Positions 35,501 through 47,039 of a DNA stretch of 64,000 nucleotides are shown here, piece after piece (position 1 is the stretch's first letter; every line of letters begins with the position of its first letter). The notes under the pieces were generated by a model that was given only the letters and a program-made list of their open reading frames with translations, was not told where the DNA came from and made no database searches. The DNA is from Monocercomonoides exilis. Its lineage: Eukaryota; Preaxostyla; Oxymonadida; Polymastigidae. The DNA lies in contig LSRY02000006.1 of the NCBI GenBank assembly GCA_001643675.2, positions 1,614,501 to 1,678,500 on the forward strand. The letters are read 5' to 3'. Position numbers and translations under genes: made by a program.

Positions 35501-38500
35501 TTCTTCTTTTTCTCTGATTTTTTCTGATTTATTCGAATGCCTTGATGAAATGCTTTTTGAAGACATGCGTTGTTTTTTGGACTGTAAGGATTCTTGCGAA
35601 TAATTCATATGCCTTGCATCACTCATTTCATTTTCTTCTTTTGTTTGTTCTTTGCCTTTTGTTTCCTCATTTGAATATTCTCCTTTAATAGTTCTTTCGT
35701 CATTTTTTTTGTAACTATTTTTCCTTCCCAAGTTTCTGTTTTTTCGGACAAGAAAAGAATCGGAAGTTTGCCTTTTCTGTGTCTTTTTCGACTGCTTTTC
35801 ATCACTTCCTGAACTTGTACAGAGCTTCATAATCTTCTCAGATTTTGAGTGCGACACTTTGTCTGCAAGTGCAAAAATGTCGATGTGTTTGCCAAGTGAT
35901 GCATTTCTGAATGACTTTCGTGAATTCGAATGATGCAGCAATGGAGTCCGATCGGCAAATATTTCACTGCTGTCCACGCTGTCTGAATTTGAGTTATTGG
36001 ATGACAAAGTTTCAATTGTGGGAAAATGCGAACGTGCTGTGTCTTGAGCCAAAGATCTCATCGAAAGAGTATTGTTCAGCGAGGGGAATATTGACTGGGA
36101 AAGAGATCGAACCATTTCGCTTTTGCTGGCTGAGCCAGATCCATGCGATTGGAGCAAAGTTGGCACGAATGGATGCCCAGTATGATCGGCAGGGGCATGC
36201 TTCGTCTGTTCTTGCTGGGCCATAAGCTGGTTTGTAGTCAAAAATGCAAGCGGAATTGTCGAACGGCTTCCCTGGCGAACAAGTGGCTGGCTTTCAACAA
36301 GAGCCATTGGAGTTGTGTTCTGCTGGTTGGTCAACATTTGCAGTGTGTCCTCTGAGCGTGTCTTTGAATGTGTGTCATCGTCGTTATCTTTGTCTCTTTG
36401 GAGAAGACGCCTCAGCACATTTTGGATTTTAATTTTCGGAATGTCCAGAAGTTGCACCATTGATTCATGACGTCGTTTTGTGAGGGTAGACACCATGTAA
36501 ATGTAGAGCATGCTTAGACTTCCAAATGCCAACAGAGTAAGAAATGAGATGCACACAAGATAAACCACATATGCGCTGAAGTATGAATTATTCGCCAAAT
36601 CAACATAATCTTTCATGATCAGTTTTTCCCCGTCAAAAATCGGAAGAAAACTGTTAAACATCAACAAAAGAAGATGCTCTTTGTAATATGGCACATCAGT
36701 CTCCAAATTAACCGAGCTTCCAACCTGTGACATTGATTGCGAAGCTAAAGTGATTGCAGAAAGCATTGTCACTTGCTCCGGAATCATCTGGCTTATTGTT
36801 GTTGTGCTGTTGTCCATGTCAATTATGTGGAGAGACACGGATGCACTCTCCCAGCTCGAGGAGTCCATTGTTGATAAGTAGACATCCGCGAAATGTGTTA
36901 TGAATTCTTCAGAACACTTCTTTATGTGCGAAAGAATATCAGCAAGCGGCTCAATTGCCAGTGCAGCTGATCCGTTGAGAAGGGCGTTGTTGTAATCAGC
37001 AGAGTGAGCCAGAACCTGAATGGAGTCAACAGCAAACATCGCTGTGATAGCAGACAGTTGGCACATTCCATACAAGTTTTTAACACAAAGAAGGTCTTTA
37101 TTTCTATTCTCAATGAACAAAAACAAAAGTCCAATAACTCCTCCGCAATACAAAATCATCCCAGTAACAATTGCGATAAAGAATTTCTTGTCGTTCATTC
37201 TGAGTTGTGAATGCTTTGGACCCATCGAATCAGCTAGTTGCATAATCAAAGCCTGTTGCGCAGCTGCTTTGTTTTGCAGCAACTTGTTCTTTTTCTTCTT
37301 CTTCTTCTTTCTCTTTTTCGATTTGTCGTGACTATGCCCCTTTAACTTCACCCCCAATAGTTTTTTCGAACTATGCTTCTGCACATCTTCAGCGATTCTG
37401 GTTGAGTGATATTGCTTTATCGTTTGGGTGTGCTTTTTCTCGTTTGCACCAGCAAAAAGAAGAGGCACTTTATCCATTTCCACATTGTCGTCTTGAATGT
37501 CACTGTTACTTTCAGTGTCTGTTTCAGAATGGCTTTCTTCCAAAGAAATAACCTCATTTTTCGTCACACTGGAATTCTCATTTCTTCCGTTTTTGAATCC
37601 CTCTTTGACTTCATTACTGGAGAACTCAGGAGAAGAACCCATTGCTTTCCCGTTAGCATTTACAATTCGATTTTGAGTGTTCTCTTTTTGATGATTACAA
37701 GGATTATTCTCGTTATTGGCATGACAATACTCCTGAAATGCGCTGTGCGGAGAATTCAATATCCTCATATCGTCTTTGTTCACCAGATTCCCATCGGGAG
37801 CGCTACGTAAATTATCCTCATTCAAAGAAGCAGCCGCACTGACACCATTTAGCAGACGAGCCCTTTCGCAAAATAGCGAATCTGTAATCGCGTTCGAGCG
37901 TCGGGAGCGCGAAATATCGTCATCCGAACTGATTGGAGTGCTGCTTGGGCTCCTTGACTTGCTGCTCTCAAACGGAGCCTGCGGGTTGAATGAAGCTTCT
38001 TTCTGGTCCTGCGATGTGGGTGACACAGCTTCTCCTGGCTGTGAAAGTGTGACTGTGAGCGTCGGGGTGAAAAAACCGACTTCGCGTGACTCTTCTTCTT
38101 CGATCTGATCGGCGTGCAGAAAGATCAGCGCGGCTGTCTCGTCCTCGCGGTAGATGTCCATCAGAAGCTGGCCATACATCCGAAGCAGCTGCACATTCAG
38201 AGGATGCGCCCGCAGCAGCTCCTCAAAGCAGCGCCGGGACTCAGCTTCGCTGGCGACCACCTGCCGAAGCTGCGACGGGTACAAATTGAAGTTTGGGTGC
38301 TGCTGGATGATGTTTTCCCAGAACTCGCTGAGTGTCTGCTTCGCTTCGGCGTGGTGCTCCATTGCTCGGTAGAGCATCGACTTGAAGGTGAGCGTGGCGA
38401 CTTCCGAGTCCTGCTCGTTGTTGTCCCCTCGCTCGCTTGTGCTGGAGCTCCTGTCAGACTCCGCGTTCTTGCAGAAGAGCACAAAGCGAAGAGATATCGA

Positions 38501-40131
38501 TGCGTTGCTATATTGGATCTGCCGGAACACAACACTCGCTTTGGCATAGTTCTTTTTGAAGTACGACAGAAAACAGCCATATTGGAAGAGCAGCTGTGTG
38601 TTGTTTCGGTGGCGCTTAATAGCCAGCTGATAGACGTAATCGACGTATTCCATGTACTTTTCGTTTCGGAATCTGCGCTCCTGAAGAAAGCGGAGTGAAG
38701 GCTCGATTTCATTTGTGTATTTCAGTTTAAGGAAGTGATCTTGCTCGGGTGAAGTGACACCCTCTGAAATGACATGAGTTTCAGGGCTGTTAGGTGGATG
38801 TGAAAAAGAGAACGGTGATTGTGATGTGAAAGCTGGAGCAGCAGAAGAAGTAGACGGTGAAGGAGACGAAGGAGCTCCAAGCTGAAGCTGAGGATGGTTG
38901 TTTGAGTGCAGATTTGCAACATCACATTTGTTGTCTGGAATTTCGTGATTAGAACCAGGCAAAGGTATTTTTGACTTAACATCAATTAGAGGTTGCTCGT
39001 CTTTTGTCAGAAGCCACAATTTTTTCCTTCTTCTACCCATCCAGATACAAAATATAATGCTCAACCCAAATCCGCAAGCAAAGCCTATTATTGTTGACAA
39101 TAAATAAATTCTGTTAATAATTGTCTTGTCGCAACCATTAAAATATGTGTCTTCAAGTTCATAGCCAATTTCTCGGCTGATGTACATTAGCATAAACACA
39201 TTGTACCTCATTATGAATAAGCAATTGCCTGTCGTCCAGTAGAATGGTTGAATTTGAATGATGTATATTGTCAGAGATACGCAAAACCCTACAATAACAA
39301 CACCGCGTAAAAATGCCCATTCGCCACAAAGTTTTAATAGAAGAATCAGTGAGATAATAAATAGTCCATCTAAAGCATTAATCGTTCCTGTGGAAGAAGA
39401 TAATAATTTACCACCTTTTGGATTGTAATTATAAATAAACAATCTGTAGAAAATGCTCCAAACAGTTGAAATGATTAATAAAATAAATGTGCAAATAGCT
39501 GCACCTATCTGGTAACTGTTTGAGCCAAAGCATTCAAGTGACCCAACTCTTGTGATATACTTATTGTCAACTTTATAACAATTTATCGATTCCAAAGATA
39601 TAGTGTAAATTGGAATGAATAAAAATTGATCAAAAATTGTTGCGATAACTCTCTCTATGGTGATAATTCTTGGATGAGTAGTAATAATATTTTTGAAGAA
39701 AATTCCAGAAAGTACAAATATAATGACAACAACGATGTAGATGAGCAGAAGTACAAAAATTAGCACAGTAAAATTAGATTCCAGCAACATGGCATATTTT
39801 GTTCCTTCAATATAGCCTGCCATTGATATGTGCAAGTAATATATCTCAATTGATCCATTTGTTCGTATAAATGATAAAGAGCACAATTGAACCGTTTGGA
39901 TGAGCCATAAAATAAAAAAGGGTATGCTGCTGATAGGTTTTTTCTGTGTAATACATGCAAAAAATAAAATAATTAATAAAAACAAAAAATGATTAAGATA
40001 ATAGAAACCTGATTGTAAAATGGATAATAACTTTTAAAAATCAATGATTCTAATGGATTGAATTTTTGCTCTGGTAGCAAAGCAACGGCAGAAGAGCTTC
40101 CAAACGAAGAAAAGCTCTTTTCATCTTCCAT
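29543..40131 (-). CDS. Giant TmcB-like multi-pass membrane protein with TPR-like repeats and C-terminal hemerythrin-like domain
   Basis: Two exons (40131-40009 and 39943-29543, 65 bp intron) encode 3507 residues. Domain order: an N-terminal cluster of about ten membrane helices (45-345); TPR-like repeats (about 460-655) with LFQYGCFLSYFKKNYAKASV and HPLNVQLLRMYGQLLMDIYR, typical of TmcB/TmcC proteins of trichomonads and oxymonads; a helix pair flanking an extracytosolic loop (about 958-1185); some 1800 residues of Ser/Gln-rich disorder; a second helix pair with its own loop (about 3006-3265); then a four-helix domain (3305-3430). That last domain has H3317, E3358, E3359, H3376, H3380, H3416 and D3421 in hemerythrin-like order, with V3354 where a His ligand is expected. 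The layout suggests a sensory receptor, possibly for oxygen or redox; that is inference. No cyclase or kinase domain is seen. Confidence 0.82.
32343..32450 (-). repeat. Glutamine/leucine-rich repeat segment
   Basis: Within the TmcB-like gene a run of CAG/CAA and CTG/CTC codons encodes alternating Gln and Leu residues (about 36 residues), probably forming a coiled coil. It sits in the otherwise disordered linker. Confidence 0.8.
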
Positions 40132-40305
40132 ATATAAATGTTATAGTGGGTTTCATTTCCAAAAAATTTAAGAAAGGGGAGATCAAGATGAAAATTATTA
40201 TTTTTAAATCGTTTCAATTTTCTACAGTTGTAAATTATGTTTGGTGGGGAAAAAATAGTTATAAAAAAGCCATTTCATCATTTTTTAAAGAATGAACGTT
40301 AACCG
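40132..40305. promoter_or_regulatory. Compact divergent promoter region (174 bp)
   Basis: Start codons of the TmcB-like gene (minus) and the 708-residue unknown protein (plus) lie 174 bp apart, so both promoters must fit here. No named motif was recognised. Confidence 0.45.
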
Positions 40306-42503
40306 ATGATTTCAAGAAAAAAGTTTGAACAGGAAAGTAATGAAAGTCAGAAAAGACAAAACGAATGCTCTGATGAAGAAACGTTTAAAACAGGTTTGAG
40401 ATTGTTGGTTGCATGATATAAAATGTTAATTTTAACTGATACTTTTGCTTTTATTGCAAATTAGAAGTTTCCTCGGAAAATATATCACTAGGAAAAATCC
40501 CTTCAAGGTTGCAAGAAACATGCTTGAATTTTCCTGATTCAAGCAATTTACAACAAGTAAATCTTGCGAATTTCAGACTTCCCGATCCGTTATATTTAAT
40601 TTCATCTCGAGTAGTTCCTGAAAGCCACTTTTCTCTTTCATCATCTTTTGAGAATGACGAAAAATCATCATCAAATTCAAATGAAATAAATTCTTCAAAA
40701 GATGAAACGAGAACATTTCCATCTACAAATCATTCCCCTGATTGTCATTCTCGACTTGAAATAAAAAAACGATCATTAAAATCTCTTTTATTGCCTCCTG
40801 AAACAAATGAGAATTTCAATTTTTTCCGTCGAATGAAAACGAATCGAATAAAAGAAACCGAATTTAAGGAGAACATAAAGCAAACACGTGAGTTTTCGAT
40901 TGAAAAGAACGCTCAAGAAGAAGGCAAACTTTCTGATAAAGATATTTTCAGTTCAGGAAGTATTGAACAATCAAACAAAGAAAAGAAGGAAAATTATTGT
41001 TTTGTTGTTTTGGAAGAGGTCATAATGCCACGTTCCATTGTTAGAGAAAAAATCGAAGAATATTTGGATTTTGGAGAAGAAACACAAAAGCTTAGAGATG
41101 AACTTTCTGAAGATGATCAAAAAGATGAAAATGCAATTTCAACAAAAAATAATTATGAACAAAACGGTACAGATAATGATTCTTTATCAATAAAAGAGAA
41201 AGGCAAATCAACTTCATTTTCTTCTTTTTCTCAGCTTCATTCATTTTCCAATTCTTATTCACCAAGATTTCAAACATCGTTGACAAAAAGGAAATCAACA
41301 AAACAAATCATTCAATTCCCAGAACTTCTCATATCTCCTCTTCTTTTCTTTGGATCAAGCAACATCGATCCATGCATTGTGAAGTTTCATGAATTGAGAA
41401 AATTGTTTGAATTTAAAGAACCCCAAACAGCTTGCTATCCAGAATCCTCGCAAAAATGCTCTCATACAAGTAATGAAGAAAATGAAAATGCTCCAATCTC
41501 AACGATCAACGCGGAGCGTTCGACATTATCTAGTGGCATTCCCCAACAAGACAATTTTTGTGAAATTCACTCTTTTTGGCTTCATTCTATCAAAATAAAA
41601 AAGGATTTGAATCTTCTTCGTCAACCGAAACATCCAATTTCAACTTTTATGAGTCCTTCATTGAATGAACTTGAGAAATTTCCTCACTTTTTCAGCAGCG
41701 AGTTTTTGAACTGTTTGCCATTGCTCCACGAAAGTGAAGTCAAGTGCTTACAAGAAGACAAACACGGTGCCAGTGCACATTTTTTGATCACAGCGTCTCA
41801 AACTTACTCCAATCAGGCAAAACCTTTGTTATTCTTTACACCTTTCAATTCATTTCAACACTCCAAAGAAAGTTCTCATTCAATTTCAAATGCTCAAAAT
41901 TCTTCATCAGCTCAACCATCAAAGTTGCCTCTCGCTTCTAATTGTGCTTCAACTTCTACAGATTCTTCAAAACTTAATCCAACGGATGAACATTCAAACA
42001 ATATCTTTTCGATAAACTCACCTTTCGTTCAAACGCTGAAGCAAATAACGTTTTCGAAGCAGATGTTTATTACACGCTTTCTTTCGTATTTGATGAATCC
42101 CCATTTTATTGCCACACACATAGCAAATGAAATTATGAATTCAGGCTCTTCTGCATCGAACTCAAGAACAGAAACTTCTAATGAAGCATTCGCAATCACC
42201 AGTCAATTAACTTTGGCAAATGCCACTCGATTTATTTACGCTCTTCCCATGTCAAATGCATTCACTCAACTTGGGAAAAAACCTCCATCTCAACTACAGC
42301 ATCCTCCATTTAGAATTTTAGAGCAAGAAAAACAAACTATTTACCTTCCTCGCTCAATGTCTCTGGATGATCTTTCCAAATTTCTTTTAAAAGAGATATC
42401 AAAAAGCTTTTCAACTCAAAAAGCCCACAAATTTTTTGTTATGACCATTTTAATTTTAACTTCTTATGGATCCGTCATCCAATCTTTAAATACAAAGCTG
42501 TGA
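40306..42503 (+). CDS. Hypothetical protein, Ser-rich, weakly Tctex1-like C-terminus
   Basis: Two exons (40306-40393, 40465-42503) joined by a 71 bp intron encode 708 residues; the junction restores a continuous frame (DEETFKT then EVSSENISLG). I do not recognise the family. Ordered islands separated by Ser/Lys/Glu-rich linkers are LANFRLPDPLYLISSRVVPE near residue 60, FVVLEEVIMPRSIVREKIEEY near 210, and a C-terminal block containing MFITRFLSYLMNPHFIATHI and LSKFLLKEISKSF, ending in HKFFVMTILILTSYGSVIQ. The last segment has the flavour of a Tctex-type dynein light chain core strand, but the protein stops before the rest of that fold, so I do not assign it. The gene is unusually lysine-rich and more AT-rich than its neighbours. 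Confidence 0.7.
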
Positions 42504-42634
42504 CTTTTCACTTTCTAATAATGCTTTTGTTATTTGCCCATTTATAAAAAATAGCTTTTTCATAAAAGTGCCTCAATGAATAAGTAAAAGCAAAAACAAA
42601 ATTGAGCGAGAAAGGCTAATATGTGCCTTTTCTT

Positions 42635-43401
42635 TTACATCTTGTTGATGCTTACAGTGTCAGCCGATTGAACCTCGTCAAATTCTTCAATTTGTTCCTG
42701 GATTTCTTCAGTAGATGGAACTTTTTCATCTTCAATGACAAATCCGATTTGCAGCTTCTTTGCTCCAAATGCAATCTCAACCAATTTGTCTGAAAAAATA
42801 TAAAAGAGTATCGTATGCAACATTAGTCATCATACAAATTTAAAAAAACTTCTATTTTCAAAAATCACAAGCAAAAATACAAACGCTCTCCCCATGTGAG
42901 TCCATCTTTTTGGATTGCTCTCACCTTTGCGGCAAGTTCTTGCAGATCAGTTTCATCATCATATGGTTTAACTTCCATGATGCACATTGACTTTGCAATG
43001 TCAACTTTTCCCTTTGCTTTGTTCTTTGCATCAATTCTTGCTTGAGCCTCCTTTGCTCTTCTATCAAAATCGGCCTCGCGTCTAGCTTCTTCCTCAGAAT
43101 CTTCATCACCAAAAAGATCGAAGTCATCTTCATCCTTTTTGGCTTCTTTCTTTTTGTCATCATCGAACAATTCAAAGTCATCATCTTTCTTTTCTTTTTC
43201 ATCCTTTGATTTCCAGGATGCACGTTGGCATGGGCAGAAGCTTGCAATATGGTTATACCAACGGCGAACATGGGCATGATGCTTCAGATCAGCAAGATTA
43301 ATTTTTTCGAATGTTTCTGCATCTTTCTTTGATGGGTAGCATCCCTCAAGATAGCTAGAGGTAGAGAGAGTAACGTTAAGTGTTGCAAGATCAACTGACA
43401 T
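42635..43401 (-). CDS. EEF1B: Translation elongation factor 1 beta (eEF1B exchange subunit)
   Basis: Guanine-nucleotide exchange factor for eEF1A in translation elongation. Two exons (43401-42885, 42789-42635; 95 bp intron) encode 223 residues, the usual family length. The N-terminal GST-like helix region (SSYLEGCYPSKKDAETFEKI, HAHVRRWYNHIASF) is followed by the acidic linker DDDFELF..DDFDLFGDE that is a hallmark of eEF1B. The C-terminal exchange domain follows: KSMCIMEVKPYDDETDLQEL, AIQKDGLTWGE joined across the intron to HKLVEIAFGAKKLQIGFVIE, and ending in EFDEVQSADTVSINKM. The splice falls exactly in the conserved WGxxKL segment, which confirms the model. Its 3' end faces that of the unknown plus-strand gene 131 bp away. 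Confidence 0.97.
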
Positions 43402-43630
43402 CCTTACAGAGCAAATTTAATCAATCAAAAAATCTGTTAAAATGATATTTTTGTTGATCTAAGATCACACATAAATGATGATATGGTATCATTTTCTAAT
43501 TGTTGCACATTTTCAATTAGATCAATTGCATAAAAAAAATGATATTAAACAAAGAAAAAAATATTTTTATTTTTATTTTTTTGGTGAGGTGAATTTGCCT
43601 TCGTGAAATGATTTTTTATTTGATAAATAC

Positions 43631-46600
43631 TTAACTTTTGGTTTTCACTTTTTTTGTGAAGTGATATTTTGACTTATTTGAAGCCTTCTTCTTTTTTGCA
43701 AACGGGACGCTTTCGCTCGAAGATTCCTGAGCGTTTTTAATATCTTCTGTTGATTCAAATTCGTCAAGATTGTTTATATCAACATCAACCAAATCATCTT
43801 GGCTCAATTCAATTGATGTCTTTGCTGCTTCTAATTCTGCTTGTGCTTCGTTTCTCTCTTTCCAGAAAATCTGAGACGGAGATAAAGGCAAAGTCTTTTC
43901 TGAGGGCTTTGTTTTCGGGTTGAGCAGATGTTGTGTCAGTTGGGCAACATTGGATGAAGTGTGATGCTATGAAAAGTATAATCGCGGATTTTATTGATTC
44001 AAAATCGAGAAAGGATATTCACAAAATAAAAAAAAAATTTATAATAATATTAATAATAATAAAATAAATTTAACTTACAAATATTTTAATGACTCAAACA
44101 AACCAGAAGTAAAGCAACTTCCCAAAGATGAGCTCCTTCTGCTCCGCAAAAGTCTGGATCGTCCACATCAGCTCTGAACGGTACGCACAAAATCTCATCA
44201 GTCAGCATCGTTGCAGCAGATGGAACAAGCTAATGAAGATTGACGGAAGAGAGAAAAAGAGAAATCAAATAATAATAATAATAAACGATTATTATTTCGA
44301 GTATTCACAATCTGGAAGTTTAATTTGGAAAAAAGGCTACCAATAAATTTATTTTTTCAGAAATAATAGACATTTCATTCATCAAATCATCCGCCATACA
44401 TTAAACAGTCTTCTGACAGCCTGAACGGCAGCAGCAGCTTCAAAGCGGGGCAAGTTGAGTGCAGCCGAAAGAAGCCTCTTTGCAAATGCCTTCACCCTCA
44501 CCACAGACACAGAGCGACATCTGACACAGAGAATGTCCAAGCACCTGATCATTGCGAGTGACGCAGCAGACGGCTGGAGAAGGTCCGCCTGCGCAGCTGC
44601 CTCGTCAGAAGAGGCTACGCCTGAGAGTGCATCGCCCTTCAGCCCCAGCCACACGGCGCCTGTCTGCTCGTGCCACAGCGGGAGGAGGCGGTACATGGCG
44701 CGGTAGAGCGAACGGGCATCGATTTGGAGGGTGTCTGCGTGCAGCGAGAGGATCTCCAGACAGGACGCCACAAGAGACAGCGTCGTCTCAAACGACAAGT
44801 GCTTCTTGCTCCTTTTCTCGGGGATTATGCACGGCATACTCGAAAAGGCAGAGGCATAGCCAGCTTTTTTCTGCGGGTTTGGCTTGTTCTTTTTGCTCTT
44901 TCCAGAGCTGTCTTTGCTATTTTCTGACTGCGGCTGGCTCAAATTCTCTTCGAGATCTTCGCTGTCAAAGGCAACAATATGCCCACGAGGCTGATGAAGA
45001 GTAACAAGTGGCACATGAAGAATTGATGGAGTCGAAGTGAGAAGAGGCTTCACAATATCGCCTTTTCCATACTCCTCTTCAGCAGACTTCTTTCTAAGCT
45101 GCTTTTCATGCTGTTTGTCTTTGCTTTCTCTTTCTTTCTCTCTCTCTTTTTCTTTTTCTTTCTCGAAGTTTGCTTCATCTTCGTCTTCATCGTCGCCTGG
45201 ATTGGCTTCGTCGTCCAGCAAATCACGCACTCGCAAAACAAGATCTGACACCAACTCAATGTTCAGATGAGGAGAAATTCTGATTTACATTAAAAAAAAA
45301 AATCACATACAACGCATGATAGAAGAAAAAACAATTAGAGAAAGAAATTAAATTTGGCAAAAAGATATTTGAAAAAAAGAAGATTTTTAGTAAAATAAAA
45401 CAAATTGAGCGTAAATGATACATCACAAAAAAATTTCACTTCTTTTTTTCTCATAAGCACAATTTGATGAAACATTTAACATTCATTCATAGTTCAAAAT
45501 GTCAAAGGATGCAAAGTCCTTTTCTCGTTGCATACTTTGCAAGACCAGTCAATGCTGGCACCAGCAATGATGGAACACCTGAATCCAACGCAAATGTCAA
45601 AATTCGAACGATTGCCCTGAGCAACGTAGTTGTAACACGTGCTTTCTCTTCAATAGACGATGCAATCTGCCCTTCAGCCAGATCTCTCGAAAGATCATGT
45701 GTCATTTTCTCTTCCAGTCTTTCCATTCCTTCTTCTGCTCCTCCGCTTCCTCGATCGTTTTCTTGCTCATTTTCCTTTCCTCTGGAGAGATTACGCTTTC
45801 GTTTGTCCAACTTCACCTTCACAGGCTGCTCAACTCTTCCTTTCGCATGTTTAGGTGTATTTTTTATTCTTATCGAAGATAACACCGAGAAAAACTAAAA
45901 TGAATTTAAACGAATAAAATAATTGAATATTAAAAAGGAATAAATGCGCAATGACAAAAAAATAATAAAGTTGAATTTCATTGCAATGTATTCTCAAAAG
46001 AAGAGAAAATACCTCTTCTGGTACAGTTTTCTTTTTTATTTGCTTTTCGAGGAATCTTGACATAAACTCAACAACTGCAAGAGTTGCATATTGCTCAACG
46101 TCTGTTGTAAATAATTGCCTTAAATGATCTGTAACGATAGATGTCTTTTAAGAGAAAATAATTTAATTTAACTTTAATCCATATATATTGCATACCAGTT
46201 CAGACCGACAAATCAGAGGGATCACAACTTTGATCAAGTTAAGAAAGTAATTGAAATGAGGATGCGTAGAAAGGAGTGTACATAGAGCAACAGCAGCTGG
46301 CTTCACAAGTCCACTTGCTGGTAAAAAAAAATTGAAAAATGAAAGTTAATTAACGTGACACACTTGTCAAGGAAGATTCCAAAAACTTTAAATAGTGTTG
46401 ATAATACATAAGAAGTTTAAGTTCATAATCTCGAAGTTGTTTTACACCAGCGCTTAACTATGTTAACGTAAAGAGAAGCATAAATATCATGCCTCGGCAA
46501 AAATGAGAAGAATTACCAAACTTGAACTTTTGTTTCATCTTCGCTTTCTTGTCTGATTCTATAACCAGGTATAATATCTACAAAAACTAGAAGCTCAGCT

Positions 46601-46824
46601 CCAAGTGCAAGCTTTACAACATCAACATTTGGATGTGTGCAAAACTCGTGAATATCTTCCAATAAATCAATCTTAATTAAAAAATTGAATTCTTGCATAA
46701 ATTCAAAAATAATTCTGGACATTACCTGAAATTCTGGTTGAACTTGTATTTGTATAGCAAGCTCGGATATCCTCTCTTTTGCTTGATCAATATTCAGCGA
46801 ATGAATGTGGGTAGATTTGGACAT
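43631..46824 (-). CDS. NOC3: Nucleolar complex protein 3 (NOC3), nine exons
   Basis: NOC3 acts with NOC2 in maturation and export of pre-60S ribosomes, and in yeast also in replication licensing. I assembled nine exons: 46824-46726, 46671-46522, 46457-46364, 46317-46196, 46144-46013, 45894-45536, 45279-44400, 44229-44104 and 43966-43631, giving 765 residues. Family blocks appear in order: KIDLLEDIHEFCTHPNVDVV and IIPGYRIRQ; VKQLRDYELKLLMYYQHYLK; ALCTLLSTHPHFNYFLNLIK; KVKLDKRKRNLSRG; VPSLLVPALTGLAK with ISPHLNIELVSDLV; ETTLSLVASCLEIL..IDARSLYRAMYRLLP; VRVKAFAKRLLSAALNLP; DDPDFCGAEGAHLWEVALLL. Introns are 46-256 bp. Relative to yeast and human proteins the N-terminal basic extension is short, and an acidic/Lys-rich insert interrupts the middle. 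The first exon has the weakest support. Confidence 0.92.
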
Positions 46825-47039
46825 GTGAATTCTTGTTACTGTTGTGGGACAAGATCCATAATGGAAAATTGATATAAGTATCTTAAAGAGTGAAAATAGT
46901 ACCAGATGTTAACACAAGATGATTAAAAAATATTTTTACATGCATAAGAAAAAATAAAATAACAACAAAAAATGTGACATGAAAGAAGTTTAGCTTGAAA
47001 GAGATTAAATAATGTGTTGATAAGTTTATAAAAGAGGCG

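Noticed and set aside
38114-38698. 194-residue plus-strand frame opposite the TmcB-like gene
   Set aside because: It is the antisense shadow of the TPR-like region, where GC is higher and stop codons are rarer; it shows no domain.
42400-42503. Tctex1 dynein light chain domain at the end of the 708-residue protein
   Set aside because: Only one strand-like segment resembles it and the protein stops before the rest of the fold.
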